The notes: a model not told the origin generated them from the letters alone. Positions 1-9,166 are shown, counted from the first letter of the stretch. The stretch: DNA of 64,000 nucleotides from JAQBQB01 sp963846925 (GCA_963846925.1 CAWJXW010000001.1:1-64000), one strand, 5' to 3'. A program made the numbers and translations.

Positions 1-2559
1 GAAACAGCGGATGCGGCGCGCCGGTCATCTCGAATACCGGGCCGGTCTTCACTGGTACCGCCATCAGCGTGTTTGTCGGGCGAGATGTCGATGCTGGTTT
101 CCGCGCCAGCGAGCTTCGATGCCGCCGCTCGAGGAAACTTGCTTACCTCCCGATCCGGTAGTCGTGGGCGGGAACGGCCGAACGTTGATCTCATCTGCCC
201 GACTGGTTCGAGTAATACGCCACCCATCGTCCGTCCGGCGAGAAACGCGCAAAGTTCTCGTTCGCCGGGGTTCGCGCGAACGGCGCCGCGCACGTGGAGT
301 CGCTGGGGTTTTCCGTGCGAGTGAAGACGCAGATGTCGTCTTCCGTCGTCGACCCCGTCACGTGGATGTCCGTGTAGAGCAGCCGTCCTCGTAGGGCAAC
401 CAATCGTCAGGCACGAAGTCGTCGTGGCTGCTCTTGAACAACGGCACCGGATCTCCTTCACCGGTCGTCGCCTTTTTCCCAAAGACTCCAGTGTCGGTCG
501 CGCTGGACGGGATGAGCGGGCGGCTTCCGTCGGGCAGCCAGACCGGCTCCGCGTGATAGAAGGGCTCGAACGTGAGTGCTGAGACATTGGTGCGCCGCTG
601 ACCGGCATCATGTAGAGTTGCGCCCGCCCGAATACGTTCTCACGCTGAACGGCCACGCGGCGTCCGTCGGGCGAGATCCGGAACGCGATGTGGAATCCCG
701 GGCGGTCCCGAGCATGCCAATCGGAGTTCCACGACGATCGATCCACGTAAGCTGGCTGACGCCCGAGCCGGCCGCATACACGAGAATGCCGTTCTCGGAC
801 ACCGAGATTTTGCGAGTCCACCGCCTTCGCCGTGGGCCGCGCCGACGGGCGACGCAATTGGTACCGGATCACCCACCGCCGTTCGGCTGCCGGGCTGGAA
901 CGGCTCCGCGACGAGCGCGCCGTCGCGAACGAACAAGAGATGCCCCGGGGCGCTAGCCGACGCTCCAGGGCTTCGCGCGAACACCGCGCTCGCCTCGGCC
1001 TTTCCGAGGAATCGCGCCTCGTCGCCATCCAGCGACGCAACCCACACGCCGGTGGAATCCTCATTCGCACTGTTGAGCACCAGATACAGAAAGTGGCGTC
1101 CGTCCAGGCAGGAAGCCCGGCCAAAAGTGGTTGCTCTGGTCGCCGCCACGCTCGAGCGTCACGGGACGAGGTTCGCCGCCGCGATCCGACACCTGATACA
1201 ACGGCGCCGAATGGAATTGCACCACGCCAAAGACGATCACGCCGCTCGAACTCCACGTTCCTCCACCCGGACCGCCCCGTGAATTCACCAGCGGACACAC
1301 CGTGAATGGCGTGCCGCCGTCGGCGTCGATCTTCTTGACCTTGTCGTCGGCGAAGATTGTCGATTGCCGGCTGTAGGGCGACCAGAACGGGTGCTGCGCG
1401 CCGTCAGTTCCCGCGAGCACTCGAGCCGCCATGGCGTCGAGCGCACGCACGTAGAGCCGCGCGTGTCCCGCGGAGTCGGCAGCCGTGAACGCGACGCGTC
1501 GGCCGTCGGCGAGATGGCGATTTCCGCGAACGACGTGTGCTCCGGCGGAAGCAACTGAGTCTCGTGAGCGCTGGAAGCGACGTCGACGCCCGCAACAACT
1601 TCAGTCCGAGCGCGACGGTTGAAGCGACGAGCACGATCCCAATGGCTGCCGCGATCCACAGTATTGAGCGCGACACCCGAACGCCGGTTGCATCGGCACG
1701 ACTCTGAGCCGGACGCGCTTTCGTCGCGCCCTCGTCACTCAGCGATAGCTGGGCAGCGAACTCCCCGGCGCTCGCGAATGGGTCGGCCGGCACCTTGGCG
1801 AGCGCTCGCTCGAGCGCCGCGCTCACCCCATCAGGCACCCTCTTCCGCAACAGCGCGATCGGACGCGGCTCCTCCGCCAGCACCTTGGAGATCACGGCCG
1901 GCACGGTCGGGCCCGAGTGCGGCGGCTCCCCCGCGAGCATCTCGTAGACCACCGCCCCCAGCGAGTAGATGTCGGACCGCGCGTCGATCTGCCGGTCGCC
2001 GCGGCCTGCTCGGGACTCATGTACTGCGGCGTGCCGAGAGAAATGCCGCTCTGGTGATCCGCTCGCCCGCCGCGTTGCTCAGCGCCAGCGCGATCCCGAA
2101 GTCCGCGACGAGCGGCTCGCCCTCGTGCAGCAGGATGTTCTCCGGCTTGAGGTCGCGGTGAATCACGCGCGGCGGTGTGCGTAGTCGAGGGCGCTCGCCA
2201 CCGCGCGGGCGATGCGCAAAACTTCGCTCACCGGAAGCTGTCGCTCGCGGGCGAGCCGGTGACGGAGCGTCTCGCCCTCGATGTACGGCATCACGTAGTA
2301 CAGCAGCCCGTTCGCTTCCCCCGAATCGAAGAGCGGCAGGAGGTGCGGATGCTGCAGGCTGGCCGTGACCTCGATTCGGTGAGAAAACGCTCAGTGCCGA
2401 CGACGGCCGCAAGCTCCGGGCGGAGCACCTTTACCGCGACGCGGCGACGTGCTTCACGTCCTGCGCGAGATACACGGTCGCCATACCACCGGCGCCGATC
2501 TCGCGCTCGATGGTGTAACGGCCGGCAAGCGCGTTCGTGAGTTGCGCGGCGGCGTTCAT
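1..2559 (-). pseudogene. Ser/Thr protein kinase with C-terminal PD40/TolB-like propeller, frame-broken and cut by the window edge
   Basis: Read from ATG 2557-2559 on the minus strand, the protein opens with a kinase glycine loop (REIGAGGMATVY), then VAVKVLRPEL in a second frame, the catalytic loop HRDLKPENIL with DFGIAL in another, and MVYEMLAGEPP near 1950. A transmembrane segment (WIAAAIGIVLVASTVALGL) follows near 1660. The remainder is WD40-like repeats (FWSPYSRQS, FSPDGRWVAYYS near 200, INVRPFPP near 150). Families of this layout are membrane kinases with an extracytoplasmic propeller, usually near 900 residues, so the 3' end lies beyond base 1. At least five frame changes are needed. It may be a decayed gene or a stretch of poor sequence; the breaks here are denser than elsewhere. 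Function as a kinase is clear from the motifs; its targets are unknown. Confidence 0.75.
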
Positions 2560-2916
2560 GGTCGTTCGGAGGGGCCTTCGGATGTGACAAATCTAGGGAT
2601 CACGGCGGAAGGACGCCAAGTGGCGAGGGAATTCGAAACGCGGACCGTCGGTGACTTCATTGTTTCGTCCGACGCCCTCGTTGATTCTGTCGATGACGCA
2701 GACCGCCCGCTCATTCTCACCGAACGCACTGTTCTGGCTCGTCATTGCGCGCGCTCGTGAGTTGCGAGCGGGAAACGTCGAGTCGAGCCGCCGCCGGCCC
2801 GGCGTCCGACTGCCCGCTCCTCGGCCCTCACGCGGACCGCACGCACGTTCGAGCGACCAGCCACCCCGACAGCCTCCGCAAGGCAAGAGGTCGTCGTCGG
2901 GCTAGAAAATATGACT
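2560..2916. other. Intergenic stretch without a supported gene
   Basis: This gap separates the divergent kinase start at 2559 from the structured leader of the IS110 element. Open frames exist in several phases, but they are Arg/Pro/Ser-rich GC-driven shadows without recognisable motifs. The left end of the insertion sequence may lie inside this stretch; I could not identify a boundary or a target duplication. Confidence 0.5.
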
Positions 2917-3015
2917 GGGCTGGCCTCCGGATCTCACGTGGATTAGCTCCTCGGCGCGAACCGGAGTTGCCAGAGCCACATGCGACGGTCGGACTGTCGC
3001 CAAGGAGACCAGCCC
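2917..3015 (+). ncRNA. Candidate structured leader (possible bridge RNA) of the IS110-family element
   Basis: The 99 bases before the transposase ATG are closed by an inverted repeat: GGGCTGGCCTCC at 2917-2928 pairs with GGAGACCAGCCC at 3004-3015 with one wobble. Inside lie a smaller stem (GCGACGGT against ACTGTCGC, 2983-3000) and a CTCC/GGAG pair near 2950-2968. The 3' arm includes the Shine-Dalgarno AAGGAG at 3002-3007. IS110-group elements encode a target-specifying bridge RNA in the noncoding end upstream of the transposase, and this stretch sits in that place. Known bridge RNAs are longer, so this may be only part of one, or a translation-control hairpin. Confidence 0.35.
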
Positions 3016-4150
3016 ATGTCATCACAGTCTACTACTACACGCTCAATCATCTATCTCGGCATGGACGTGCACAAGGAGTCGATCACGATCGCAGTGTTGC
3101 CGGCCACGGCCAAGACCGCGACGCGCATCGACCGGTTGCCGAACGACCTGCCGAAGCTCAAGCGGTACCTCGAGCGCGTGGCGCGCCAAGGCGAGCTGCA
3201 AGTGTGCTACGAGGCCAGCGGCGCAGGCTATGTGCTGCACCGGGCGCTCCGGGAGTGGGGGTACGCCTGCGACGTGATCGCGCCGTCGCTCATTCCCAAA
3301 CGGCCGGGCGTGCAGCGGAAGCACGAAAGCGCGACGCCAGCGAACTCGCCCGGCTGTATCGCGCGGGCGAGCTGACCGCGGTGCGGATCCCGAGTGAGGC
3401 CGAAGAGCGCGTGCGCGATGTGGTCCGCTGCCGTGAGACGTTTCAGCGCGAGATTCTCAAGTCGCGCCACTACATCCTGAAGTTCCTGGCGCGGCGGGGT
3501 TCGTGTTTCGCGACGGCACGAACTGGTGCACGCCGCATCTCCGCTGGCTGCAGCACCTGACGACGGAGCAGTCGCCGCTCGCGGCGGCGGATCGACTGGT
3601 GTTCCGCGAGTATCATGCGCTGCTCGAGTACAAGCTGCAGCGACGCGACGAACTCGATCGGGAGATCGAGCGGCTTGCGGAGTTACCGACGCTCGCGCCG
3701 ATGGTCCGGCGGCTGCAGTGCTTCCGCGGGATTGCGTTGCAGGGCGCGATGGTGCTGGCGACGGAGATCGTCGATTGGCGGCGCTTCGAGCGGCCGACGC
3801 AGCTAGCGGCGTATCTCGGGCTCGTGTCGCGCGAGGACTCGAGTGGCGATCGCGAGCGGAAGGGCTCGATCACGAAAGCCGGCAACAGCCACTGTCGTCA
3901 TGTGCTCGTGCAAGCGGCATGGAGCTACCATCACCGGCCAGCGATCAGCGTGGATCTCAAACGGCGACAGATGGGACAGCCGCCGGCGGTGATCACGCAC
4001 GCGTGGAAAGCGCAGCAACGGTTGCATCAGCGCTACAAGCATCTCGCTATCGCAAGCAGCCGCAGATCGCGGTCGTCGCCGTCGCGCGCGAGCTCGTCGG
4101 CTTCCTGTGGGCGGTGATGCTCGATGTCCCCGAGGGCGGGAGGCGGCGAC
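3016..4150 (+). mobile_element. IS110-family transposase, three frame breaks
   Basis: The protein starts at ATG 3016 behind AAGGAG and reads LGMDVHKESITIAVLP, the N-terminal DEDD RuvC-like domain of IS110 transposases. The first Asp lies in GMDVHKE and a Glu in CYEASGAGY. The frame changes near 3325, 3500 and 4045, always as if one base were missing. The successive frames give LARLYRAGELTAVRIP, then the Tnp_20 region (LAAYLGLVSREDSSGDRERK, then GSITKAGNSHCRHVLVQAAW, containing the conserved Ser environment), then ELVGFLWAVMLD. Total about 375 residues, normal for the family. IS110 enzymes work without terminal inverted repeats or target duplication, so ends are hard to see. The 3' limit is set where homology-like sequence stops. 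Activity as written is doubtful because of the breaks. Confidence 0.85.
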
Positions 4151-4151
4151 G

Positions 4152-4230
4152 GCCTAACCGTCATAGATCCACCTGGAATGAAGCGTGTGGTCTGCGGCTC
4201 GAAGGGCGAGCACTCGCGAGGGCGTTATGC
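4152..4230 (-). repeat. Possible integron attC site, weak
   Basis: Read on the minus strand, this 79-base segment begins with GCATAAC (R'' type, RYYYAAC) and ends with GTTAGGC (R' type, GTTRRRY). It lies just downstream of the transposase and in the same orientation as the better sites at 4407, 5534 and 6240. I do not see convincing complementary L boxes inside it, so it could be a degenerate site or chance. Confidence 0.3.
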
Positions 4231-4406
4231 GGATCGCTCAGCCAGTCAGCGATATCCCCGTGCCTAGAATGCGCTAGCTCCCGACGAATCCAATTCTTGA
4301 CCGCTCCGGCGTGGCGACACGTAACCGGCGTATATCAGCAGGATTAACCGTCGATGCTACCTCAGACCCACGCTCTTCCAGTTCTCTCTTGACAGCAGCC
4401 CAGTCA

Positions 4407-4501
4407 TATCAACGCCCAAGTTCACCTGCGGGCGAGTCAAATAAAATGCGAGCGAAGCGAGCTTCCTTTCGATCGCCCGGCTGGTGCAACGCACGTTATA
4501 T
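4407..4501 (-). repeat. Integron attC-like site
   Basis: On the minus strand the 95-base element runs from ATATAAC (R'', bases 4495-4501) through GTTGCACC (L'', 4483-4490) and a palindromic centre to GGTGAAC (L', 4420-4426) and GTTGATA (R', 4407-4413). L'' and L' pair except for one unpaired G in L''. One unpaired base at this place is the polarity mark of attC sites. The same architecture recurs at 5534 and 6240 with different sequence, as expected of attC sites, which keep structure rather than sequence. Confidence 0.65.
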
Positions 4502-4673
4502 GGCCGCCACGCGATATCAGCGCGGCGGATGTGAGGATAGGTCCGGCGACCATGGATGACGGCGAGCATTTCGAATCGAATTTGACCCTCCAACAACATT
4601 TCAGCTAGGATGCGATGCGACGGTGCGGCTCAACATCTTGCCCGGATCGTCCCGTCTCTGACCGCATCGTTCA

Positions 4674-5463
4674 TGGCATCAGCTCCTCCTCTAGGCGGGA
4701 ACGCGGCAGTTCGCGCTCTCCTATTCCTGCTGTGTTGCTCTCCGTGGATTCTCCTCCCCCGCGCGATTCCCGTTGCTCATCCGCTCGTACTGATGGCCGT
4801 CGTGTGGCGATTTCGTACGCATTCGTGCGGAGTGAGGGACGCTCGCTTTCGGTACTGGGGCTTGAGGCGTCGTGGCGTCCTGTTCGCGAAGCCGCGACGG
4901 GATTCCTTGGCGGTGCGGCTCTCATACTCGTCGTGGCTGCGTGCATCGGGATCACCTTGCCATTTCCCTGGGCGCGAAATCCTCATTTCAGCGGCGCAGC
5001 CGTGGTGTTTTCACTCCTGTGGCTGCTCACCAGCAACGCGGTCGAGGAGCTGATCTTCCGCGGCTACGGCTTCGAGCGACTCATCGCATCGATTGGCCTC
5101 TGGAAGGCGCAAGTCGTGACGGCAGTGCTGTTCGCGATCTTCCATCTCGCGAACGGGTGGTCCTGGCAGGCTGCCCTTTTGGGAACGACAGTTGGCTCTC
5201 TGCTCTTCGGCATGGTATTCGTACGCTGGGGAAGCGTCCCGGCGGCGACTGGCGTTCACGCAGCCGTCAACTGGACCCGTGATCTCCTCCTGAACGATCC
5301 GCCCACTCCCACGACACTGTTCGCTCCTCTTTCGCCCCGACAGTGGACACCGGGCGAGCAACTCGTCACCCTGCTAATAATGGATGCCGTGTTCGTTCTC
5401 GTGTCGATTGCTCTATGGCGGTCGTACCAAGCGTCGCTGCGCCGAGGCGTGGATCACGCCTGA
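4674..5463 (+). CDS. CPBP-family intramembrane metalloprotease, one frame break
   Basis: Membrane protein with the CPBP (Abi/CAAX protease-like) signature. It has the paired Glu motif VEELIFRG followed by FERL near 5045, the second motif LFAIFHLANG near 5140, and HAAVNW near 5260, which together bind the catalytic metal. Hydrophobic segments precede and follow these motifs. The start at ATG 4674 gives MASAPPLGG and a first membrane segment (ALLFLLCCSPWILLP). The frame then changes near 4810 into SYAFVRSEGRSLSVLGLE, consistent with one lost base. About 262 residues, normal for the family. It lies on the plus strand between two minus-oriented attC-like sites, so it may be an antisense gene inside an integron cassette. 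Bacterial CPBP proteins serve in peptide maturation or bacteriocin immunity; no partner here indicates which. Confidence 0.85.
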
Positions 5464-5533
5464 TTTGCGACCGACCGCTCCGCAGGTACGGTATGCGGCG
5501 CACGACTGTGCCTATCAGTCGGAGCCCGTGGCC

Positions 5534-5630
5534 ATATAACGCCCCAGCTAAGCTGCAAAGGAATCAAATAAGAGATTGCGGGCGCCACGACCGTTGATGC
5601 GGCACCTGTCAGCTTCAGCGTTCGTGCGGC
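5534..5630 (-). repeat. Integron attC-like site with degenerate R''
   Basis: On the minus strand the 97-base element begins GCCGCAC (where GCCTAAC is expected), continues with GCTGAAGCTG (L'', 5610-5619 on plus) and ends CAGCTTAGC (L', 5547-5555) and GTTATAT (R', 5534-5540). L'' has one extra G against L'. It closely resembles the site at 6240 in both arms and in the central segment ending with TTGCAGCTTAGCT, which makes the two sites recent relatives. Confidence 0.65.
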
Positions 5631-5639
5631 CGCTCCCAC

Positions 5640-6230
5640 CGCGATCGCTCGCTTGATGCCTGGCCCATACAACAATCGGTATCGGGCGGCGTGCAGTTCG
5701 GGCAGCACGGTAGAGCACAAGAAAGCGCTTCGCGCGGGCAACGGTCAGCGAGCGCAGAGCGCCAGTCAGCTCTGCCGCGACGGCCTTATGTCCTGCCAGC
5801 TGACCTGAGCGTGACCCAGTTTCGACAGTGCACCGTTAACGAGCAGCTCCGGCGTAAACCGATCCGAGTCGGACTCCGGTGACCGCTTTATCATGAACAC
5901 CGCCGGCTTGGAGCCAGAATAATGCGACCCTCGATGGCTTCGCGCGAATTTCCCGTCGCGAGTTCGATTCGCTCGCGCGTCGGCGAAGCATGTCGGTAGG
6001 AACCCATAGGGCACGATGGGCGGCGACGCCGTTTCCACTGGGATCCGTGCCTAGCTGTAAACGTCCCTGTTGCATCGACGCCGGAGTTTGCGCTCCGGGC
6101 CGGATATTGCCTAGGCGACTGTAGACCTCGAACAGGCGCGCGTCGTGCGTCCAACCCGCAGCCTCAGGTCGACGAGGAGTGCAACCTACTCAACGCCGCG
6201 AAGAAGGTCCTCGAAGTCACGCGTAGAGGG
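5640..6230 (-). other. Integron cassette body with a frame-broken open reading frame
   Basis: This is the stretch between two attC-like sites, read toward the lower one at 5534. Codon-like minus-strand reading appears in pieces (LFEVYSRLGNIRPGAQ, then RIELATGNSREAIEGRIIL, then GHKAVAAELTGALRSLTVAR, then AKRFLVLYRAARTARRP). The last piece runs into the attC site and ends inside it. At least three frame changes would be needed to join them. I recognise no family. It is either a decayed cassette gene or one damaged by sequencing indels. Confidence 0.4.
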
Positions 6231-6239
6231 TCGGTAGTG

Positions 6240-6337
6240 GCCTAACGCGTTAGCTAAGCTGCAAGGGAATCATATAAGATTTGCGGCGAAGCGCAAACGA
6301 TCAATAGCTCCCTTGACAGCTTCAGCGTTCGTTAGGC
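6240..6337 (-). repeat. Integron attC site
   Basis: This is the clearest site of the group. On the minus strand, R'' is GCCTAAC (6331-6337), a four-base spacer follows, then L'' GCTGAAGCTG (6317-6326). After a variable centre come L' CAGCTTAGC (6253-6261) and R' GTTAGGC (6240-6246). R'' and R' are exact complements, and L'' pairs with L' apart from a single extra G. Length 98 bases, within the usual range. A membrane-protein gene on the same strand ends 48 bases before it, which is the standard gene-then-attC cassette order. Confidence 0.75.
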
Positions 6338-6384
6338 CGTACGAAGAGAGGGACCCGCGGCTCCTCTCCGCGAAGGTCGCAGCG

Positions 6385-6865
6385 TCATTGCAGCAACGCC
6401 GTGACGGGCGCGAAGAAATCCACCCGGCGCTGAAAACCATGGCGAGGTTGGCCTCGAACGACGCATACTGTCGCGCTGTGATTGGACGAACGACGGTTCC
6501 GCCCACTAGCCAGACGTACGCGCCGTCGCGCAGTTCCGCGCCTCCTTCTCCATAGTAAGCCCCCATACCGATGAACAAGGCCCCGAAGTAGCAGGCGACA
6601 AGAATGGTCGCAATCACCAAGTGGCGCGGCCATTCCCAGCCGTCGCTCTGCGTGACGCGGCGAAAGGCAAAAGCCCGGCGAAATACTAGGCAGAATCCAA
6701 GGCCCATGACCGCGATGTGAAGAGAGTAGGCAGTCCGGAGCGGCCCTCAAACGTGACTCGGCCGATTGCGAGAACGTTGGTAACTGCGGCGAGCGCAGCG
6801 ACGATGAGGCTCGATCGGCGAGCACACCCGTTTTTCGCCAAACAGGAGCCCAGTTCCTTCAGCAT
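6385..6865 (-). CDS. Four-helix membrane protein of an integron cassette, unknown function
   Basis: From ATG 6863-6865 the frame gives MLKELGSCLAKNGCARRSSL and a first helix (LIVAALAAVTNVLAIG). A frame change near 6735 leads to TAYSLHIAVMGLGFCLVFRR, the third helix HLVIATILVACYFGALFIGM, and a last helix ANLAMVFSAGW. A second break near 6425 allows FFAPVTALLQ and a stop at 6385. Without that break the frame runs on into the attC site and ends at 6270, as cassette genes often do. The start codon lies 19 bases after GTTAGGC of the preceding site (6885-6891), typical cassette spacing. About 160 residues. I do not recognise the family. Confidence 0.6.
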
Positions 6866-6884
6866 ACGTGTGAGTCGGGTATCG

Positions 6885-7044
6885 GCCTAACGCCAATTAT
6901 ACAGCGACGTTATACTGCGAAAATGAGCAGAAGGCTGCCATTCAATTGTCGTATAATAACGTAGAGGTCGCCAGGCCGCGGCAGTAAGTCGGCCGTTGGC
7001 GATCACTTACGTCGAAGTAAGTATGGGTTCCCTGCGCGTTAGGC
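6885..7044 (-). repeat. Possible long integron attC site
   Basis: The minus strand reads GCCTAAC at 7038-7044 and GTTAGGC at 6885-6891, so both core boxes are perfect and exactly complementary. The 160-base interior contains several small stems (CTTAC/GTAAG near 7007-7022, ACGTTA against TAACGT 6907-6962), but I cannot place clear L boxes. The cassette gene beginning at 6865 starts right behind its R' box, which supports its being real. Confidence 0.5.
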
Positions 7045-7173
7045 TGCAAAGACTTCGCAGTATAACACGCCAGGATATCCGATCGGAGGCCGAGCGTCGC
7101 TGAGGGAGTCGTGTGCTCGGCGCGATGCGTACGACACGCACCGCCGCGTGCCCGCTCTCCCACCACCGGCCCC

Positions 7174-7212
7174 AAAAAAACAACGACCCCACACCATCAC
7201 GGTGTAGGGTCG
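7174..7212 (-). terminator. Intrinsic terminator of the DUF305-LVIVD operon
   Basis: A 12-base stem with one mismatch and a five-base loop (7184-7195 against 7201-7212) is followed on the minus strand by TTG and seven T residues (7174-7180). It lies 35 bases beyond the stop of the LVIVD gene at 7247. Confidence 0.85.
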
Positions 7213-7246
7213 CTTGTCTTCTTGCCGCGCCAACGAGTCGGAGCGG

Positions 7247-9139
7247 CTACTTCGAAACGGCAGCCAACCGCTTGATCTCCGCCGACAGCGACTTCACGCG
7301 CGCCTGATCCTTCGCGCCCGCCACGTCGCCGTCCACCGCCTTCGCCAGCTTGGTCAACGACGCGCCGCGCGCGGCGCCGGTCTGCTTCTCGGCCGCGTCC
7401 AGTGCCTTGGCGATGGCCGTCGTGCGCTCGGCCGACAACCCGTTGTCGCGCACCAGCTGGTCGAGATAGCTCCGCACCACCGGGAACGCCGCGGGCCATA
7501 CGATATGCGGCTGGCTCTGCGGATTGTATTCCGTGAACCGCACCAGCTTCGCCGCCGCGAGCTCGTTGGCCGAGAGCTTGTCGCTCGGCAGCAGCTCGAG
7601 AATGTCGAAGCCGCGCGCGAGCTCGGACGAATAGATGTAGCCGTTCCAGTAGTATGCGCCCCACGAGCCGCCGATCGTGTTCCGGAAGCGGCCGCCGCCA
7701 CCACCGCCCGCGGGAGTGGCGGCAGGAGTGCTCGCAGGACTGCCCGCGGCGGCGACCGTCATCGAATCCGCCGGAGAATCGACCGGGCCCCGGTCGAAGT
7801 ACGCGACCTCGAACGGATGATCAGGATCCGTGAAATCGCTGACGTCGATGCCGCCCTGATACCAACCCTGCACCATGAGGTCGCGACCCGGCACCGGAAT
7901 GAGCCCGCCGTTGTGCGACACGCAGTTCTCCTGCGCGCTCTGCGCCGTCGGAATCTTGAAGTACGCGTGCTGCGTGTACTTCTTGTCGGCGCTGATCGTG
8001 AGGATCGCGTTGCCGCCCATCTCCATCATGCTCGTCGCCTGACAGTTGGGCGCCGTGCCGCCGCCCCACTCGTCGGTGTACACGACCTTCGAGCCGTCGT
8101 TGCTGAACACCGCGGTGTGCCAGAGCGAGAAGTTCGTGTCGGCCTTGGCGTCGAGACGCACCGGCTTCTCGGGATTCGAAACGTCCACGAGCAATCCGTA
8201 GCTCGCGCACGCGCCGGCCAGCAGGTGCATCTGCGGATACGCGGTCACGTCGTGACAGTTGCGCGGACCGGTCGGCGGCGGGGCGGGAAGCGTCGTGTCC
8301 GTCGGCGTACCGCCGCGTCCACCACGGCCACCACGATTGTTGCCGCGAGACGCACGAGCCGCGCTCTGCGGCGCCGGCGTCATGTCCGTGAAGATGCGCG
8401 CGCCCGTCACCACCTCGGCATTCTCCGGATGCGCGAGCGGCACCTTGATCACGTCCAGCCGGTAGAGCGAGTTCGTCTCGTCCGCCGGATCGTTCCCGCT
8501 CTTGCAGCCCGCGAGCTCCTTGTCGGAGCGAACGGGAGCCTGACCCGATATATAGATGTAGACGACGCCCTTGTCCTTCGGGTCGGGGATCACGGTGTGC
8601 GTGTGCGACCCTTTGCAGGTCTCGACGTTCTTGAGCAGCTTGGGCGCCTTCGGGTTCGACACGTCGTAGATCCGCACGCCGGTCATGTGAGACGTGTGAT
8701 CCGTCGAATCCTTGATGCCGCCCTTCGCGCAGTCTTTGCGGTTCCCGTTGCCCTCGGCCGAGATGAAGAGCAGGTGGCCGATGATCGACGGATCGCCCTG
8801 CGCCGTGACGCACACGACCGTCGCGGCCAACACAGGCTTCGCCGGATTCTTCACGTCCCAGACCATGAAGCCCGAGAAGTTGCCCTGATAGACGTAGTGA
8901 TCGCGGAACGCCAAGTCCGAGTTGATGAACGTCAGTCCCGATGTCGAGTCAAACGCAGGCGGCTTGGGCGAGAACGAGACGAGCTTCATCCCGCTCTGCG
9001 CGATGCCCGCGTCGAGCTTACCGGGTTTGAGTCCGTTGCGCGGATCGGGGGCGGTCGGATACGTCTGCGCGACGAGTGCCGGCGCCCACGAAAGGACGAG
9101 AGCGGCGGTGAGCGAAAGCGTCCTGCGAGCGGTTCCCAT
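7247..9139 (-). CDS. Secreted LVIVD-repeat beta-propeller protein
   Basis: A 630-residue protein with a signal peptide (MGTARRTLSLTAALVLSWAP, then cleavage near AQT). The body carries LVIVD-type repeats, for example GFMVWDVKNPAKPVL, GVRIYDVSNPKAPKLL and GLLVDVSNPEKPVRL. Such repeats form a propeller in exported or cell-surface proteins of unknown biochemical role. Paired histidines (GSHTHTV, CHDVTAYPQMH) and several Cys are spread through the propeller. The region near residue 480 is a low-complexity Ala/Pro/Gly linker. The C-terminal 120 residues are helical and Lys/Ala-rich (LAAVSK at the end). It follows the DUF305 gene by 27 bases and is cotranscribed with it; the terminator at 7174 closes the pair. 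The frame is intact. Confidence 0.85.
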   Translation of the reverse strand: MGTARRTLSLTAALVLSWAPALVAQTYPTAPDPRNGLKPGKLDAGIAQSGMKLVSFSPKPPAFDSTSGLTFINSDLAFRDHYVYQGNFSGFMVWDVKNPAKPVLAATVVCVTAQGDPSIIGHLLFISAEGNGNRKDCAKGGIKDSTDHTSHMTGVRIYDVSNPKAPKLLKNVETCKGSHTHTVIPDPKDKGVVYIYISGQAPVRSDKELAGCKSGNDPADETNSLYRLDVIKVPLAHPENAEVVTGARIFTDMTPAPQSAARASRGNNRGGRGGRGGTPTDTTLPAPPPTGPRNCHDVTAYPQMHLLAGACASYGLLVDVSNPEKPVRLDAKADTNFSLWHTAVFSNDGSKVVYTDEWGGGTAPNCQATSMMEMGGNAILTISADKKYTQHAYFKIPTAQSAQENCVSHNGGLIPVPGRDLMVQGWYQGGIDVSDFTDPDHPFEVAYFDRGPVDSPADSMTVAAAGSPASTPAATPAGGGGGGRFRNTIGGSWGAYYWNGYIYSSELARGFDILELLPSDKLSANELAAAKLVRFTEYNPQSQPHIVWPAAFPVVRSYLDQLVRDNGLSAERTTAIAKALDAAEKQTGAARGASLTKLAKAVDGDVAGAKDQARVKSLSAEIKRLAAVSK

Positions 9140-9166
9140 CAGTCGAAGCTCCAGTGGAGGAGTGGT

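Noticed and set aside
2745..3560. A 271-codon plus-strand frame starting before the transposase
   Set aside because: Only its 3' part (LARLYRAGELTAVRIP onward) belongs to the transposase after a frame break. The 5' part has no family resemblance.
7045..7246. Search for an integron integrase or attI next to the array
   Set aside because: Only 200 bases remain before the LVIVD gene, and nothing resembling a tyrosine recombinase (R-HxxR-Y) is encoded in any frame here.
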